Source of the DNA: Sipunculus nudus
Taxonomy: Eukaryota; Annelida; Sipuncula; Golfingiida; Sipunculidae
Reading direction: 5' to 3'
DNA: 64,000 bases
Assembly (NCBI GenBank): GCA_026874595.1
Contig: CM049314.1
Span: 27,169,729 to 27,233,728, forward strand
In this document: positions 1 to 10,539 of the stretch, piece after piece
Layout: each line of letters opens with the position of its first letter
How positions within the stretch are numbered: position 1 is the first letter of the stretch
Notes under the pieces: model-generated
Database searches by the model: none
What the model was told of the DNA's origin: nothing
What the model saw: the letters and a program-made list of their open reading frames with translations, nothing else
Position numbers and translations under genes: made by a program

Positions 1-330
1 CTCTATGGGCATCAATTAAGAACCTTTTAGGCATTGCAGTTACAGTTTGTGCCAGGTCTGACTCATTGGGTACTCAAAATCATTTTTGGTCAGTAAAATG
101 TAAAATATGTAAAATGTAGGTCACTATGGCCTAATTTCAGGTTACTAAGGAGATTTGTCCAGGACACCCTTGTCTGTGTATTAAGAAGTTTCTATGTATA
201 ATGGTTTGTGTCCTATCAATGGCTAGACTGCTTCATTTGAAGAGAAAAACTAATAAAACCGGTGATGAAACTGATTAAACATTTCTTTATCATTATGTAT
301 GATAAGAATCATGGCAATCAATTTAGTAGT
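1..330 (+). repeat. Degenerate monomers of tandem-core repeat family B
   Basis: The text reads like the repeat array at 15960-17460: a phrase about 'gtcactatggcctaatttcaggtt', then an 'aaggagatttgtccagga' phrase, then 'ttgtgtcct'. At most two diverged monomers are present and the left end is cut by the window. No coding potential is seen. Confidence 0.6.
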
Positions 331-538
331 TATTTAGATACTCTTGTATCAACTTTCTAATTATATTGGGGGTAATTACGTGCCCCGTAGCTCAAAGGAT
401 ATAGCTTTCATTGCACCACGAACTTTTGATATATCATCTGGACCTAGCATGTCAACTTATCTCAAATACATCTACATGAATAATGAAATAAGATTACATT
501 TGTAGCCGTAACAATAACAATTAAGTTCAATGTGTATG

Positions 539-921
539 TCACAGGGCGTAATGACTATTGGACCGATCGTGGAATCGAATGAGTCTAACCGCTTCGCTAG
601 AAAAGCGAGCATCTTTTGCAAGGAAGTTGGAACTCCTATGTATATATTTGTGTGTGTATCGTGACTCATCCCCTCTTCGAGGACTTTCTGTCCTCAGAGC
701 GCAGGGTAACCATCCCAAGGATCACATCAGTGATTCGGTGAAAGTCATGACACGAACCACCACTCCCCAATTCCACGTTGGGCGCCAAATATCACAGGGT
801 GAAAATAACTGATTGGCCGATCGTGGAATAAAACCCGCGCGGCAAGCATAGGAGTCCGGTGTTCTAACCGCTTTTGACAGAAAAGCAAGCTTTTTTGGCA
901 AGGATGTTGGAAAGCTTTTAT
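539..921 (-). repeat. Two direct copies of a tRNA-like repeat head
   Basis: Two related blocks (about 539-640 and 792-921) share 'tcacaggg', 'ccgatcgtggaat', 'tctaaccgctt' and 'gcaagga.gttggaa'. On the minus strand the right block resembles a tRNA gene: an A-box-like AGCGGTTAGAAC and, 45-50 bases on, a damaged B box (GGGTTTTATTCC in place of GGTTCGAATCC). The left block has lost most of the middle. A tRNA-derived SINE is the simplest reading. Between the blocks, at 771-787 on the minus strand, is a retroelement primer-binding-like string (TGGCGCCCAACGTGGAA), so a tiny LTR-type element is an alternative. Confidence 0.5.
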
Positions 922-1089
922 GCGCACCATTACATGCATATGATTTATGAAGTGAAAAAATTAATGTCTGATTATCAGTTCCCTGAATTAATGAATTTAG
1001 AAATGGCCTAATTTATTTGCTGACTTTAACAAATGAAGAGTATTACGATTGAACTGAACTCTGCGTCTACAGCTAGTATAAAGACTTAC

Positions 1090-1155
1090 CTTTTTTATCT
1101 TCATTTGGCGTACTAACTGTCATTGACTGGAGGGTCACAGGCTGTGTACTCATCT
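1090..1155 (-). CDS. Candidate 66-bp linker exon, possibly of the CTLD gene
   Basis: On the minus strand a pyrimidine-rich acceptor (ttctttacag, AG at 1157-1156) and a consensus donor (AAAAAAG|gtaagt, GT at 1089-1088) bound a 66-base open segment. Read in phase 1 it encodes about 22 residues rich in Ser, Thr, Gln and Pro (core MSTQPVTLQSMTVSTPNEDK), typical of an extracellular stalk or linker. It has the same phase 1-1 symmetry as the lectin exons at 8589-8831 and 8930-9049, which is the only reason to join them. The 7.4 kb between is filled by a Gypsy remnant. It has no recognisable domain, and chance splice signals cannot be excluded for so short an exon. Confidence 0.4.
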
Positions 1156-4100
1156 CTGTAAAGAATATATTTTTTTATAATAGCCCCAGGAGACAAAGTA
1201 AATGCAGCGCTTCCCTCTAGAGTTATATTAAAATCAGCTAACAACTTGTATTTAAGTCATATGCAAACAGACCATCAGTTATAATATTTCTAATTGTACT
1301 ATTGTACTAATTCATCATATTGAATTGATTCCAGGTGTAAACAAAACGTGGTATTAAAATTCAAGTAATGATATTTTTCATGTACATCTGATTTACCCAG
1401 TGAAGACAAATCATACTCTCACGAAGTAGGTTTAAAACATACCGAAACTCATTTGATCAACCATCTTATAGTTTACTCGAAGCAACAATTGCTATAATCA
1501 TAAGTGTAAACACCGCCTATATACCTCAACCAGTACGCCGGGACATTAGATCCAGAATATAAGCAGGTTTCGGAGCATACTTTGATGTGTATGCTACGCA
1601 GGCTTGGCTATACTTAAAACATTTTTGTCATGGCTGTCCATGAAACAGCATGGGTGCCTGACAGGAAACCTCTGTCCCGTAGTTGTGGGTCTCGACAAGT
1701 AACACCTGTGTACATGGCACTCATGGTCTAAAAACGTTTAGTCGTTTTGGAAATTTACACTTTTTTTTCCAAATTAATAGTGAATACCTGAGGTCTGGAT
1801 TGCCTGGTCTGGAAACCATAAGGAATCCTGAATATTTAACATTTTATGGTGATCAAGAGAACCTCAAAATTGCATCTGACTTTTCTCTGGCCCATGGGTC
1901 CTGATGCACAATTTACATGCTCATCTGTGACTCAAAGATCTCATATGAACTTAGATGTAATCCAAATAAAGATACAAGAATTTATCTGAAGTAAAGCGAT
2001 TTATCATCCATATTACGGCTATGCTTTGTGTATTACTAAACGTGAGTGTGATATCTGTAGTCTGTTATTCCGACCAACAAATGGGGTTTCTTTGATAGTA
2101 GGTACCAAAGGAATAAAACTGAAAATACAAAATCAGCTAGCGTCCATCAAAAGAGCTTTGAGTCAGATATAGAGAATAAATGGTAATACTCATGCAGTTT
2201 CCCTTACTGTCTAAAAGTGAATCGTGTCATGCAGGTTTGTTTGCCCTTTTCTGCCAAAACATGATATCTGAGACGTATTTTTGTATTTGTCGTGACAACA
2301 GTCGGTTCGCCACGCATTGTGCCGTGAAATAATATGGGAATTCCATATAAGTCGCCCGGTGGTTCGGAACGGCTGAATCAGCCAATTGTCATATCTATCT
2401 CTGGCAGGTGCCATCTTAGTGGTTTAAGTGCTCCCAGACTATACAGTATTATATAGCTGAACCTTAGGTGCACATCGGGTCTCAGGCATTGTATAAGACA
2501 TGAATACGGATGAGTCTTCATCGTAGATGAGATTTTTAAAGGGTCGCATACACATTGGGCATTCAGTTTTCGGTGTCGAGAGGTGCAGCCTTCACGTCCA
2601 GTCTATTCTAGGCCGATTCACCGTAGTTCCCATGCTGCAACCGGTGTACGAATCGCCAGGATAACGAGTTCAAGGGCATGGAGTACCAATTAGAGGCCAG
2701 CTATCCATAGTTGCAGTACCAGTAGTGGCACCAGTCCAGAACGAATATTGAGCGTCCGGTGACTGTTTATACCTCGTAGGGTACATGGACTTTGGTTACA
2801 CTGAAAATGGACATTTAATCTAATGAGACAGGGAGCATGGTCTGGTAGGTAGATCTGAGCTGTGTAGTTTCATGTTTATATATTCAAAAATAACTTGGCC
2901 TATTCCTTGTGTTGTGTCGTGTACCTGAGTGCTTATACGATGAGTACGCCATCAAAAAGCACACCATCTCTACTTAACAATGTAAAACCAAAGGAGGCCT
3001 GAAATCAGTATCAGATTTCGTTGACACTCACACAGGATTGAATCATGCTTCCTCGCTCTCGTTCTATTTGGGATATTTTACTGTGCTACTGAAGCCCACC
3101 TTTGGATCTGATATGGAAGGCATCTGTTCAGGACATTAGAGAGTCGTGGGAATAGTGCTGTATCAATCCCTTCGCCACTTACGGCAAATAAAACTATTTT
3201 ATAATGAAAACTATAATAATTTAAGGCAAGGTTTTACTGATAATACTACTTGACACCAACATTAACTGGTATGGATATAATGCCATGACTTTGATATATA
3301 ATCAAGCAATCGATGAATGATGTGAAATTTCTTTCAATAATGCTGATATCAGAAGTAATGAGGATACAGCTTATTTTATATTAAGCCCACATTACACTAT
3401 TTTGCATTAGTTGAACAAGAATGGTAGAACCAAATTTACCAAAGTTAATTTTGCTTCTATATTGCACATATGCAGCAAACAACCTTAAGTAACGTGTTCT
3501 TGTTCTTTCTACAGTTAGAGGATAAACTGCTCGTACATCTGCCACAAAGATGTTACAAGAATTTTCTTAATAGGACAAATTGAGCACATTATGAATATGA
3601 CTACTCTACTTAGGTGTCCACACTATATAGGTAGACATTCGTTACAAGTCTACGTGGCTTTCTATTCCCTTCAGTATTCCATTTTTCTTTTGTGAATCCA
3701 AAACTACTATTACAAAATCCACCACTTAATAAAACGTTAACCCCGAACTGGGTCAGTACTGTCAAGTATGTCAGTATGGTGTTTGGTATGAGGGAGAGTG
3801 AGACGCCAACACACACACACATATCTATACCAGTTCAAGGATATAAATGTCAAACTCAACGAATGACACATGGAGCATGATTCTCAAACAATACAATGGC
3901 ATTTAACCTAACACTCACAACAGGAATTTTATTATCGGGAAGGAAAAATGGAGATGTGCTCTTCGACCTTGCCCCTGTGAGTCCAAAGTCGACAGTGAAG
4001 GCTAAATCCAATCATCACTACACTATGCAGATTGCGCATGAGAAGAATAAGATCAAGGATGCCAATTTTAAAACCTGAGGAAGGAAAAGCAATACTTCCA

Positions 4101-4880
4101 TCATTATCACGTTCTCAAGGATCCTTAAAGTTTATGAACTGTAATTTATCTGATTAAAGATCCTGGCCAAGGTTATCAGTTTTGGATCTCATCAGAGAAC
4201 TATATTTATATTGTGTTTCAAATATGAGGACAATCTATGCAGAACGTCCAGTTTTGTCTCAAGTTTAAGGGGAAAGTATGCAACGCATCCTGAGTAAGCA
4301 GGTTTATAAGATATCCTAAAGATCAATTTTTCAGCTGATTTGACCCTGGAATCCGTGTAAAGATCATTAGTGTTCGATCTCATATGAGATATTGGTTGAA
4401 ACAATTTGTGTATAAATTTTCAAACACATGATCTACTTAAGCACCGTAGTAAAAGGGTTTGGTATGAAACGGTAAAAATACCAGGGGTAAAAATGCTAGA
4501 GGAAATAATTCCAGGTGTAAAAAAAATCTGGCAAAAAAATCCAGATTTTCTGCAATTCTACGTCAGTATTGTGTATCGACGTCTGTATAAAGTGTTACAC
4601 AGACAAGGAAAGAAACAATGAAACAATGAACCGGGGAAAACAACTGGAAGACTCAAAAACTCAGATTCAAAACCATGTTTGGTGGTACACGTGTCTAGCG
4701 TTCCAACCGTTGAACATGAGCCTTTACTTGTCAGACAGATCTGTATTCATATGCAACCCATAACAATATAATGGTTATAATTAAATGGCGCATGCAATGA
4801 TGCTTTTATTTGTATACCATTACTAGATCACTGGCGATCAGGGCTAATGGGCGCACTTCATTCTGACCTGATGGTGTGAC
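1156..4880. other. No gene recognised; old repeat fragments
   Basis: No exon with convincing splice sites and domain content was found. Around 1600-1900 and 3880-4400 the text resembles worn copies of the tandem-core repeats seen elsewhere (for example 'ctcttcgaccttgcccctgtgagtc' at 3959, echoed near 12910). A short stretch at 4440-4560 repeats 'ccagg.gtaaaaat' and 'tccag' phrases. If the CTLD gene extends to 1090 this is intron. Confidence 0.5.
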
Positions 4881-4909
4881 AATAAGTTTCACAAGCATAT
4901 GGAAATGTT

Positions 4910-5345
4910 TTGCACTCCACGGTAAACATAGTTCATTCAACATACAGGTTTTGCACTATCCAGGCTACTGAAGCGTTTGACACTTTCCTTTCCAAATTAC
5001 GCAGAAGAGCAGAAGCTTGTGATTTTGGTAATCTGAAAGACCATATGATCCGGAACAAGATTGTATTTACTTCAACGGGCAAATTTGAGATTTAAAAATC
5101 AAGATTTTAGACGACCTGTAGATTTATATAGAGCATTTGAGGTATCTCCAGTGCAGTCACAAGATATAAGAGGCCACAATACAGTATCACAAACCATACT
5201 TAAAGTGAAACAAACAGGCTATCATATGTCACTGATGCTCAATCATCAAGGTCTGCCAAATCCTCAAATTTTGTGGCCGAGAGAGGAACAAGACGTGTGG
5301 TTAATGTGGCGACAGAAACCGTTTAAAAGCTGTATGCAAAAGAAT
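4910..5345 (+). pseudogene. Gypsy gag C-terminal remnant with decayed zinc knuckle
   Basis: The frame opening at 4910 contains the conserved gag pattern of a long helix followed by Leu-Arg..Ala..Cys-x-Phe-Gly-x-Leu and Met-Ile-Arg-x-x-Ile-Val-Phe (residues about 28-50), normally placed just before the nucleocapsid. A second frame (5061-5350) continues with Arg-x-Val-Asp-Leu-x-Arg-Ala-Phe-Glu, the usual next segment. In a third frame near 5270-5330 a Cys-rich stretch (KFCGRERNKTC) is what is left of the zinc knuckle. At least two frame changes separate these pieces. Confidence 0.75.
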
Positions 5346-5448
5346 ACATGACGCACAGGTAGACGTTGAGACAGACATCGAGATTAGTAAATAGATACAG
5401 ACAATAAAATCGCTAAATGCTGTTTCTGTCCTTGGGAATGCTACAGAT

Positions 5449-5645
5449 TTGATGGTCGTCAATGGTTGTGCAGTTCGGTTTCAGATAGACAGTACGGCAG
5501 AAGTGAACCCAACGTACCAGAAATATGTACGACATAACGAAGCCAGGCCTACAAATAATAAACTGGTCACTACTAGTTTTCAGCCACTGGGTGATGTTGA
5601 GTTGCCGGTCAAAAATCCTAGAAATAAAGAAACTTTCAGTGCCTA
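5449..5645 (+). pseudogene. Gypsy aspartic protease remnant
   Basis: A 65-codon open stretch has the retropepsin layout: a strand ending in Phe-x-Ile-Asp-Ser, then a helix-like segment and a later Lys-Leu and Val-Glu-Leu-Pro-Val-Lys-Asn. The catalytic Asp-Ser/Thr-Gly signature has become Asp-Ser-Thr-Ala (IDSTAEVN), so the glycine is lost and the enzyme would be inactive. The preceding gag and following reverse transcriptase remnants support the call. Confidence 0.7.
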
Positions 5646-5649
5646 GTTT

Positions 5650-6800
5650 TTCGTTGGCCCAAATAACACAAACTGTCTAATTGTCACTAGAGGTCGGTGA
5701 CTTTTTGTGTGTATATATATTTGGTTATAGGGAGTAAGATCAAATAATTGTTTTGCATATTAAATTAGCTTAAGAAGCAATTAAGAGTAGCACGTGTTTT
5801 GTTTGACATCTGAGAAATTTCGCGATCAGTATAGAACATCTGCACCTTGATGTTTCTTTCTAAGCTGTTAGAGGCTGATCTTGTACGATGGTTTCCTTAG
5901 CAACGGTGGTTAGCTGGCGCTAACGTGTCTATGTATGTCTGTGTATTTCACTTAGAGTAGTTTTTCCCACGTATTATGCCTGGGGGCGTGTCCACTGTAT
6001 TTTGATGTTTGTGACAGCGGAACAGATGGATAGTGGTGCTGATTGGCGGAGAAGTCTGGCGGGACTTCTGACGTCAGGAACCGGGACAAAACCGGAGAGC
6101 GGGCGGTGATCGATACGTGACTGCATGCAGTCCAACCGGCTGTTCTGCTTTCCTTCGGTGCGCCTAGTGGGGCTGTAGCGTCATAGTGTAAGGATAGCCT
6201 AGTCTTAGGGAGCCGTCTTCTAATGTTCAATGCAGTACTACAGAGACTGTAGTGATGTTTGCCGATGGATAGGCAGATATTTGCTGGTGAGAGTTTACTC
6301 GGTATCCGACAGCCGGATAGTTTAATTTGAGTGCAGCTAAGAGAGAGAAAGCCATTGACAGAGGGTTCTAACATCGGACATTTGTGGATTATTGCTTGAT
6401 TTGTATCCATGGACTGGTAACGCGTGTTCCAGTGATGTTGATGGGCATCCAATAGAGGAGAACCACAGTGCGAGTCAGTGATTGGAGTTTAATGTTTACA
6501 CAGGGATTACGCTAGGAATTTTCAGTGTGGGCACGTGAGGTGAATCAGCTGTTCGGCGGACCCTGTGTATGTGCTTTGTTAAATAGGACTGTGTGATTAC
6601 GTTCATTGATGTTGATATACCACCAGTGACCTGTAAGTATTCTTTTATTTGTCATTATATTATTTTGTGAACCTACGTTTGTCTTTGAGTATATTTGGAG
6701 TTTAATGCGTGTGTGTATATTTCCTGAGGTCTGCCTTTTGATTTGACTGACTAAAAAGAACCTGGACAATCACATCCTCCGTGGTATGACACTAATAGGT
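5650..6800. mobile_element. Foreign segment splitting the Gypsy remnant, possible solo LTR
   Basis: This stretch lies between the protease and reverse transcriptase pieces, where an intact Gypsy has only a short spacer. The part at 5880-6560 is GC-richer and more CpG-bearing than its surroundings. A 166-codon open frame on the minus strand (6452-5952) has no domain-like pattern and I do not call it a gene. The composition and lack of coding content fit an LTR or non-autonomous element, but no flanking target duplication or terminal repeat was found by eye. Confidence 0.35.
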
Positions 6801-6929
6801 TCACACAAGTCAAACATGATAAAAATGGACCTTTTCACTATTAACAATGAATCTAGTTTGGCACAAATAGACCAACAAGCAGATCTAGGTGATCTAGGAA
6901 CTGCACCTTTGCAAGTTCACCAAGATCAG

Positions 6930-7200
6930 GCCTAACTAACTTCCTTGACGCCGTGGGCGATGTTCCTTGACAGTTAAACAATGCAAAATGATTTAGTAAA
7001 CTGGATATAAGGGAAGCCTTCTGGCACATATAGCTGAACCATGAATCAAGCAAACGAACCACTATATTAACATACTTCGGACGATACTGTTGGTCAAGAT
7101 TGCCATTTGGTCTGAAGGTACGTTGTGAGATCCTTCAGAACCGACTGTCTGGTGCATTGTCAGGCCTGGAGGTCAATTATCTGCGTTGCAGGCGATATTG
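6930..7200 (+). pseudogene. Gypsy reverse transcriptase remnant
   Basis: Translation shows the palm-domain block FSKLDIREAFWHI, then a Ser-Ser-Lys-x-Thr-Thr stretch, then FGRYCWSRLPFGLKV, corresponding to RT motifs upstream of the Tyr/Val-x-Asp-Asp catalytic box. The next segment still shows an Ala-Leu-Ser-Gly-Leu-Glu phrase. Stops interrupt the frame (for example after Asn-Ala-Lys and after His-Ile), and a frame change follows the LKV block. The catalytic Asp-Asp box is not clearly preserved. Confidence 0.85.
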
Positions 7201-7254
7201 CCCTATTTCAAAATGGCAAAGTATCGAGTATCGAGTATTTAGAGCACTAACACC

Positions 7255-7480
7255 AGTGGAGTGCAACTGCGCTTAGATAGAAAAAGAAGCCCTGGCCGTT
7301 GTATATGGTCTGGGCTATTCAACCAGTAAACATTTGTTAGACAGATGACAGTGCACACTGATCATAACCGCTTGAACAGATTGTCCATAATCCACTGAGC
7401 CAAGCACCAAAATGAATACATGAGATAATGCGTCTATATCGATATTCAATCAAACTGGAATCCCTACCAGGATCACACAT
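7255..7480 (+). pseudogene. Gypsy RNase H remnant
   Basis: After a stop, the frame reads IEKEALAVVYGL, matching the helix that opens retroelement RNase H domains, followed by a His-Leu-Leu segment and a cysteine-containing version of the 'VHTDH' strand. Multiple stops follow. Its place between reverse transcriptase and integrase pieces is the expected order. Confidence 0.75.
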
Positions 7481-7559
7481 AGTTACATGATACAGTCAGT
7501 AGAGGTTACTGCGATAAAAGTGTTGCTGACACCCGTGCAGGAGTCATGAATATTATCGC

Positions 7560-8055
7560 AGATGAGTGACACAATGAGATAAAACAGAAAACAGCCAAGG
7601 ACTCTGAGCTGCAGGAGCTTCTTAGAGTCACGGTTGAAGAGTGACCAGAGAACAAATATCAGGTATCTGAATGTGCACGACCATACTTCCATATGAAAGA
7701 TGTACTTTGCCGTAAGAACAGAGACGTAATCAATGGAAGGAAACGTTATAATACCAAGATCCCTTCAAAAGAACATCAAATAACGACTTCAATCTGCTCA
7801 CCTTGGCAATGAGAGTATGCTGAGATGAGCGCGCACATGTATTTTCTGGCTCGGTATGACAACACAATGCGACAGAAACCGCAATTAAAGCTGCATGCAG
7901 AAGGCCAAAATCCCTTTGAAAAGGTTGATGTTGACTTGTGTGAATATAATGGCAAAGGTATTCTGCGGGCATTTTTCTTATATAGATTTATCAAGTCATC
8001 ATGTGAGCACGGAAGCACACGTGCAGCTTGTGTTTTATTATTAAACTGTAAATGA
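7560..8055 (+). pseudogene. Gypsy integrase remnant
   Basis: The opening segment (TAKDSELQELLRV, then Pro-Glu-Asn-Lys, then ARPYF.M.D.L) matches the linker before the integrase zinc-binding domain in Gypsy elements. Further on, a His-Leu-Gly..Arg-Ala-x-x-x-x-Phe-Trp-x-Gly-Met-type block is spread over two frames (7795-7870), and FEKVDVDLCEYNGKG (about 7917-7965) corresponds to the start of the catalytic core with its first aspartate. Stops and frame changes break the domain, and the rest of the core is not found past about 8055. Confidence 0.75.
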
Positions 8056-8060
8056 TATCA

Positions 8061-8588
8061 GAGTGTCACGTTATCAACGACTTCCCCGGATATTCAGTTA
8101 GAAGTTTCTTGGTCGAACGACGGACAAAGGGTGATCGGTAAAGCTCAGCATGATTGAAAGTCATCGTCCATATTTATTGTTCCCAGGGTGGTACAACAAC
8201 TTTTTTTGTGGAATGTGTAATAAGTATGTACAATTACCATTGAAATTGTAATTTACAAACAGGATAAAGGCAAAAAAATTATATAATGTTACAACTGATA
8301 AAGAATAGTTTATGCTTACTAATAAAAGTCATATTGTTTCAATTCGCTGAAGGCCAACGTCTGGTCTTGCAGTTCTTCCAATGTAGACATAAATCAGCTG
8401 ATGACCTTTGTAACAAGTATATAGGTCACTGGCGTTGATATTTATGTTGTTTTTACAATTATGGCTAAACTCTTTGTACATGAATCGTCACGAGACGTGC
8501 TTTCTATTTTAAATAGGTCATAAGTGTTTGATATAATGGGGAGAACATTATGCCCAGGATAATATATGGGTATCCATGAGACTCTTAC
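8061..8588. other. No feature recognised; probable intron
   Basis: The stretch between the integrase remnant and the lectin-like exon shows no domain in any frame. It was searched for the missing second half of the CTLD on the minus strand (Trp-rich block and final Cys pair) and nothing convincing was found. Confidence 0.4.
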
Positions 8589-8831
8589 CTTGGCTGTTCG
8601 TCTGGTTCTCTTTTGGGATATCGACCCAGAACTGTTTACACTTAAATCTAGTGTTCACCAAAGTCAGATGCTCCTGTGGTATGGACACATCTGACATTGA
8701 AAACCCTCGCTGTTCGCAATCTTGCTTTGCTTGCTGCCAGTTGAAAGGAATCTTGAAGAACACCAGACATCTGTTTGCTTCTTTCAAACAAGATCGTCGC
8801 AGATGCCTCAATGATTTACATGTTTGGCATT
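8589..8831 (-). CDS. C-type lectin-like domain exon, N-terminal half
   Basis: A 243-base minus-strand exon, bounded by acceptor ttcatttcag (AG at 8833-8832) and donor CCAAG|gtaaga (GT at 8588-8587), encodes 81 residues in phase 1-1. It begins with a Cys-rich lead (CQTCKSLRHLRRSCLKEANR) and then shows the CTLD first-half pattern: RCLVFFKIPFNWQQAKQDC, a Gly about three residues later, a Leu-Thr-Leu-Val-Asn helix and FWVDIPKE with the strand Trp. The C-terminal half should be a separate exon downstream (lower coordinates) but was not found. Such proteins are usually secreted or membrane sugar-binding or recognition proteins. The Ca-binding residues lie in the missing half, so ligand type cannot be judged. 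A 98-bp intron separates it from the exon at 8930-9049. Confidence 0.75.
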
Positions 8832-8929
8832 CTGAAATGAATAATACCTTGTATACATTTTCTGTATGAGAATCTTTATTTATTTCATATTCTAACCAAA
8901 GAATCCGAAGAAAAATAAAGTATTTTTAC

Positions 8930-9049
8930 CATGTTTTTGACAGATATAGCCAGGTGCAACCTGGTCGCAGTCAGCATAAGCAATGCTCAGGTCAGACTGT
9001 CTTAGTAGTGGACAATTTCCGTGTTCCTTGGTTCCGCTTACAAACCAAC
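8930..9049 (-). CDS. Cys-rich exon resembling a CTLD C-terminal half
   Basis: This 120-base minus-strand exon has acceptor tttgtatttag (AG at 9051-9050) and donor AAACATG|gtaaaa (GT at 8929-8928) and encodes 40 residues in phase 1-1. The sequence WFVSGTKEHGNCPLL, then Ala-Asp-Cys and GYICQK resembles the end of a CTLD, where two cysteines flank a loop and the last sits in a Tyr/Phe-Ile-Cys strand. Its phase joins cleanly to the next exon (8831-8589), giving an uninterrupted frame. No N-terminal half was seen upstream, so either a preceding exon was missed or this is a short Cys-rich module joined directly to the signal peptide exon at 10507. Confidence 0.7.
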
Positions 9050-9051
9050 CT

Positions 9052-10461
9052 AAATACAAAAATACAGAGTGGACACAAGACTATCATGATGATTCTTGAT
9101 ACCATATATGTCTAGCATCAGTAAAAGTTATATATTCATAGATTAAATACATATAATCAAAATATGTTCATTAATATTAGGGGCGATTTATAAGTATTAT
9201 TTCGTGATTGCAGATATTCGAATTCTTATTTGTAAATGGGTTAAAATACTTGGATAACCAATTAAGTGTCTGGTTAACTGTCCATGATCAATATCCAATT
9301 TACGATTGATAGCAATCCAATCAAAGCCTTTATTATTGGGTTTTCTATCAAATTTAACTAAACATAAATATTTATGGGGTGTGTTTGTATAAATCTAAGA
9401 ATATAGGACGGAGTGACCTAATTTAACTTTCCCAAGGAGATTTTAAAGGAGGTTTCTTGATTTTAAGTTAGACTTTTCTGGAACCATCGGTTACCATCCG
9501 ACAACCGGACAACAGGCAGACCGACGGAAAGCACACAAAACTTTCAGAAGACCTTGTTCTTAATTCGGAGTGATTGGAGATGTAAACTACTGTATAACTA
9601 CTCAAGGATCCACTTGAATGAAAATAGTTTAGAAAGCAAACAAAAAAAAAAAAATACTGAAACTGATGTTACAAATAATGTCTCTTCTGATTTGACCTTT
9701 AAGATCCAGGTCAAGGTCACCATTGGGAGGGGAAACAATTTTCACCCGTAATAAAGTGGCTGTCGTTTTGTTAAAGATATATCCCTAAAAGTGATATATA
9801 AGCACCGGATATAGTAAAATTGTGTGAATGGTCAGATTTCCTCTGTATGAAGGTAACATTTGAAACGAGACTATTCAAGTCACCCCCATTTAATATTTTT
9901 TTTCCAAAGAAAAATTTTGCTCTGACTTGACAGTTTAGGTGTACTTTTTCTGACTGATATTTCTGACTAGACCATTCTTTCTCAGAAGGAGAAAGCAAAT
10001 ATCATGCAACACTCATGCGACCAATATGTTTATATGTCTACCAAAATAGTGAATTGTTGGCACAGCGTTTCATTTTGATAATAATTAACATATTTTTTTA
10101 TAATTAAGGGATGAGGAAAGTCTTGTGGAAACATGACTATGAAAATAATTCCGTTCAATTTCGTGTTCATGTAATTTCTAATGCTCGAGATAATTATAAA
10201 TGTTGATATTAAGCTATTTTAAGTGTCTTCAGTGGAAAACAATTGGTTTGCTTAATTTCTCGGAGGTCTGAAATCATATTGACCCAGTTTAAGGTATGGT
10301 TTTAGATGTTGCACAAATCCTGTTTGCAAATTTCAAGTCTGAAACTATAAAAAAATCTCATTTGTGACCTACCAATGATGCCCGGATGGACAAAGAAGCA
10401 TCCCTATACCAAAGATGAATTACAGTCAGCTGATATATAAACATATTTTTTCAATACGTAC
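9052..10461. repeat. Probable intron holding worn tandem-core repeat fragments
   Basis: 9380-9545 carries family-B-like phrases ('gtgacctaatttaac', 'aaggagattt') followed by a degenerate 'gacaaccggacaacaggcagaccgacgg' run. 9640-10010 carries 'gatccaggtcaaggtcacc' text, and 10260-10440 ends in a worn copy of the hairpin terminus (10407-10436). No coding exon was identified. Confidence 0.5.
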
Positions 10462-10507
10462 TGTTCAATAGGACAAAATAGGCATATGACGACAGCATTG
10501 CGGTCAT
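10462..10507 (-). CDS. Candidate signal-peptide first coding exon of the CTLD gene
   Basis: On the minus strand an ATG at 10507 opens MTAMLSSYAYFVLLN, a short hydrophobic run like the core of a signal peptide, and the frame ends at donor AACA|gtacgt (GT at 10461-10460). It contributes 46 bases, so it ends in phase 1, exactly the phase needed by the exon at 9049-8930. A good acceptor (gtttttgttacag, AG at 10538-10537) lies just upstream, which suggests a 5' UTR intron. The frame is short, so the call rests on phase agreement, splice signals and hydrophobicity. Confidence 0.5.
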
Positions 10508-10539
10508 TAAAATCCAATGAATTCGTATATCGGCAACTG

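Larger units (their letters stand above)
4880..8060 (+). mobile_element. Degraded Gypsy-type LTR retrotransposon
   Basis: Fragments follow the order of a Ty3/Gypsy polyprotein: gag and zinc-knuckle remnant (4910-5345), aspartic protease (5449-5645), reverse transcriptase (about 6930-7200), RNase H (about 7255-7480) and integrase (about 7560-8055). Nearly every domain is broken by stops or frameshifts, so the copy is dead. Its strand is opposite to the lectin-like gene, so it probably lies in an intron of that gene. About 1.1 kb of unrelated DNA (5650-6800) separates protease from reverse transcriptase, far more than in an intact element. No flanking LTRs were identified. Confidence 0.85.

Noticed and set aside
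2585-2770. Possible missing CTLD half-exon on the minus strand
   Set aside because: A Phe-Trp-x-Gly phrase and a Cys are present but the expected Cys spacing is absent and stops interrupt it.
5952-6452. 166-codon minus-strand frame
   Set aside because: No domain, unusual composition, and it lies in the insertion that splits the Gypsy remnant; likely a chance frame in GC-richer DNA.
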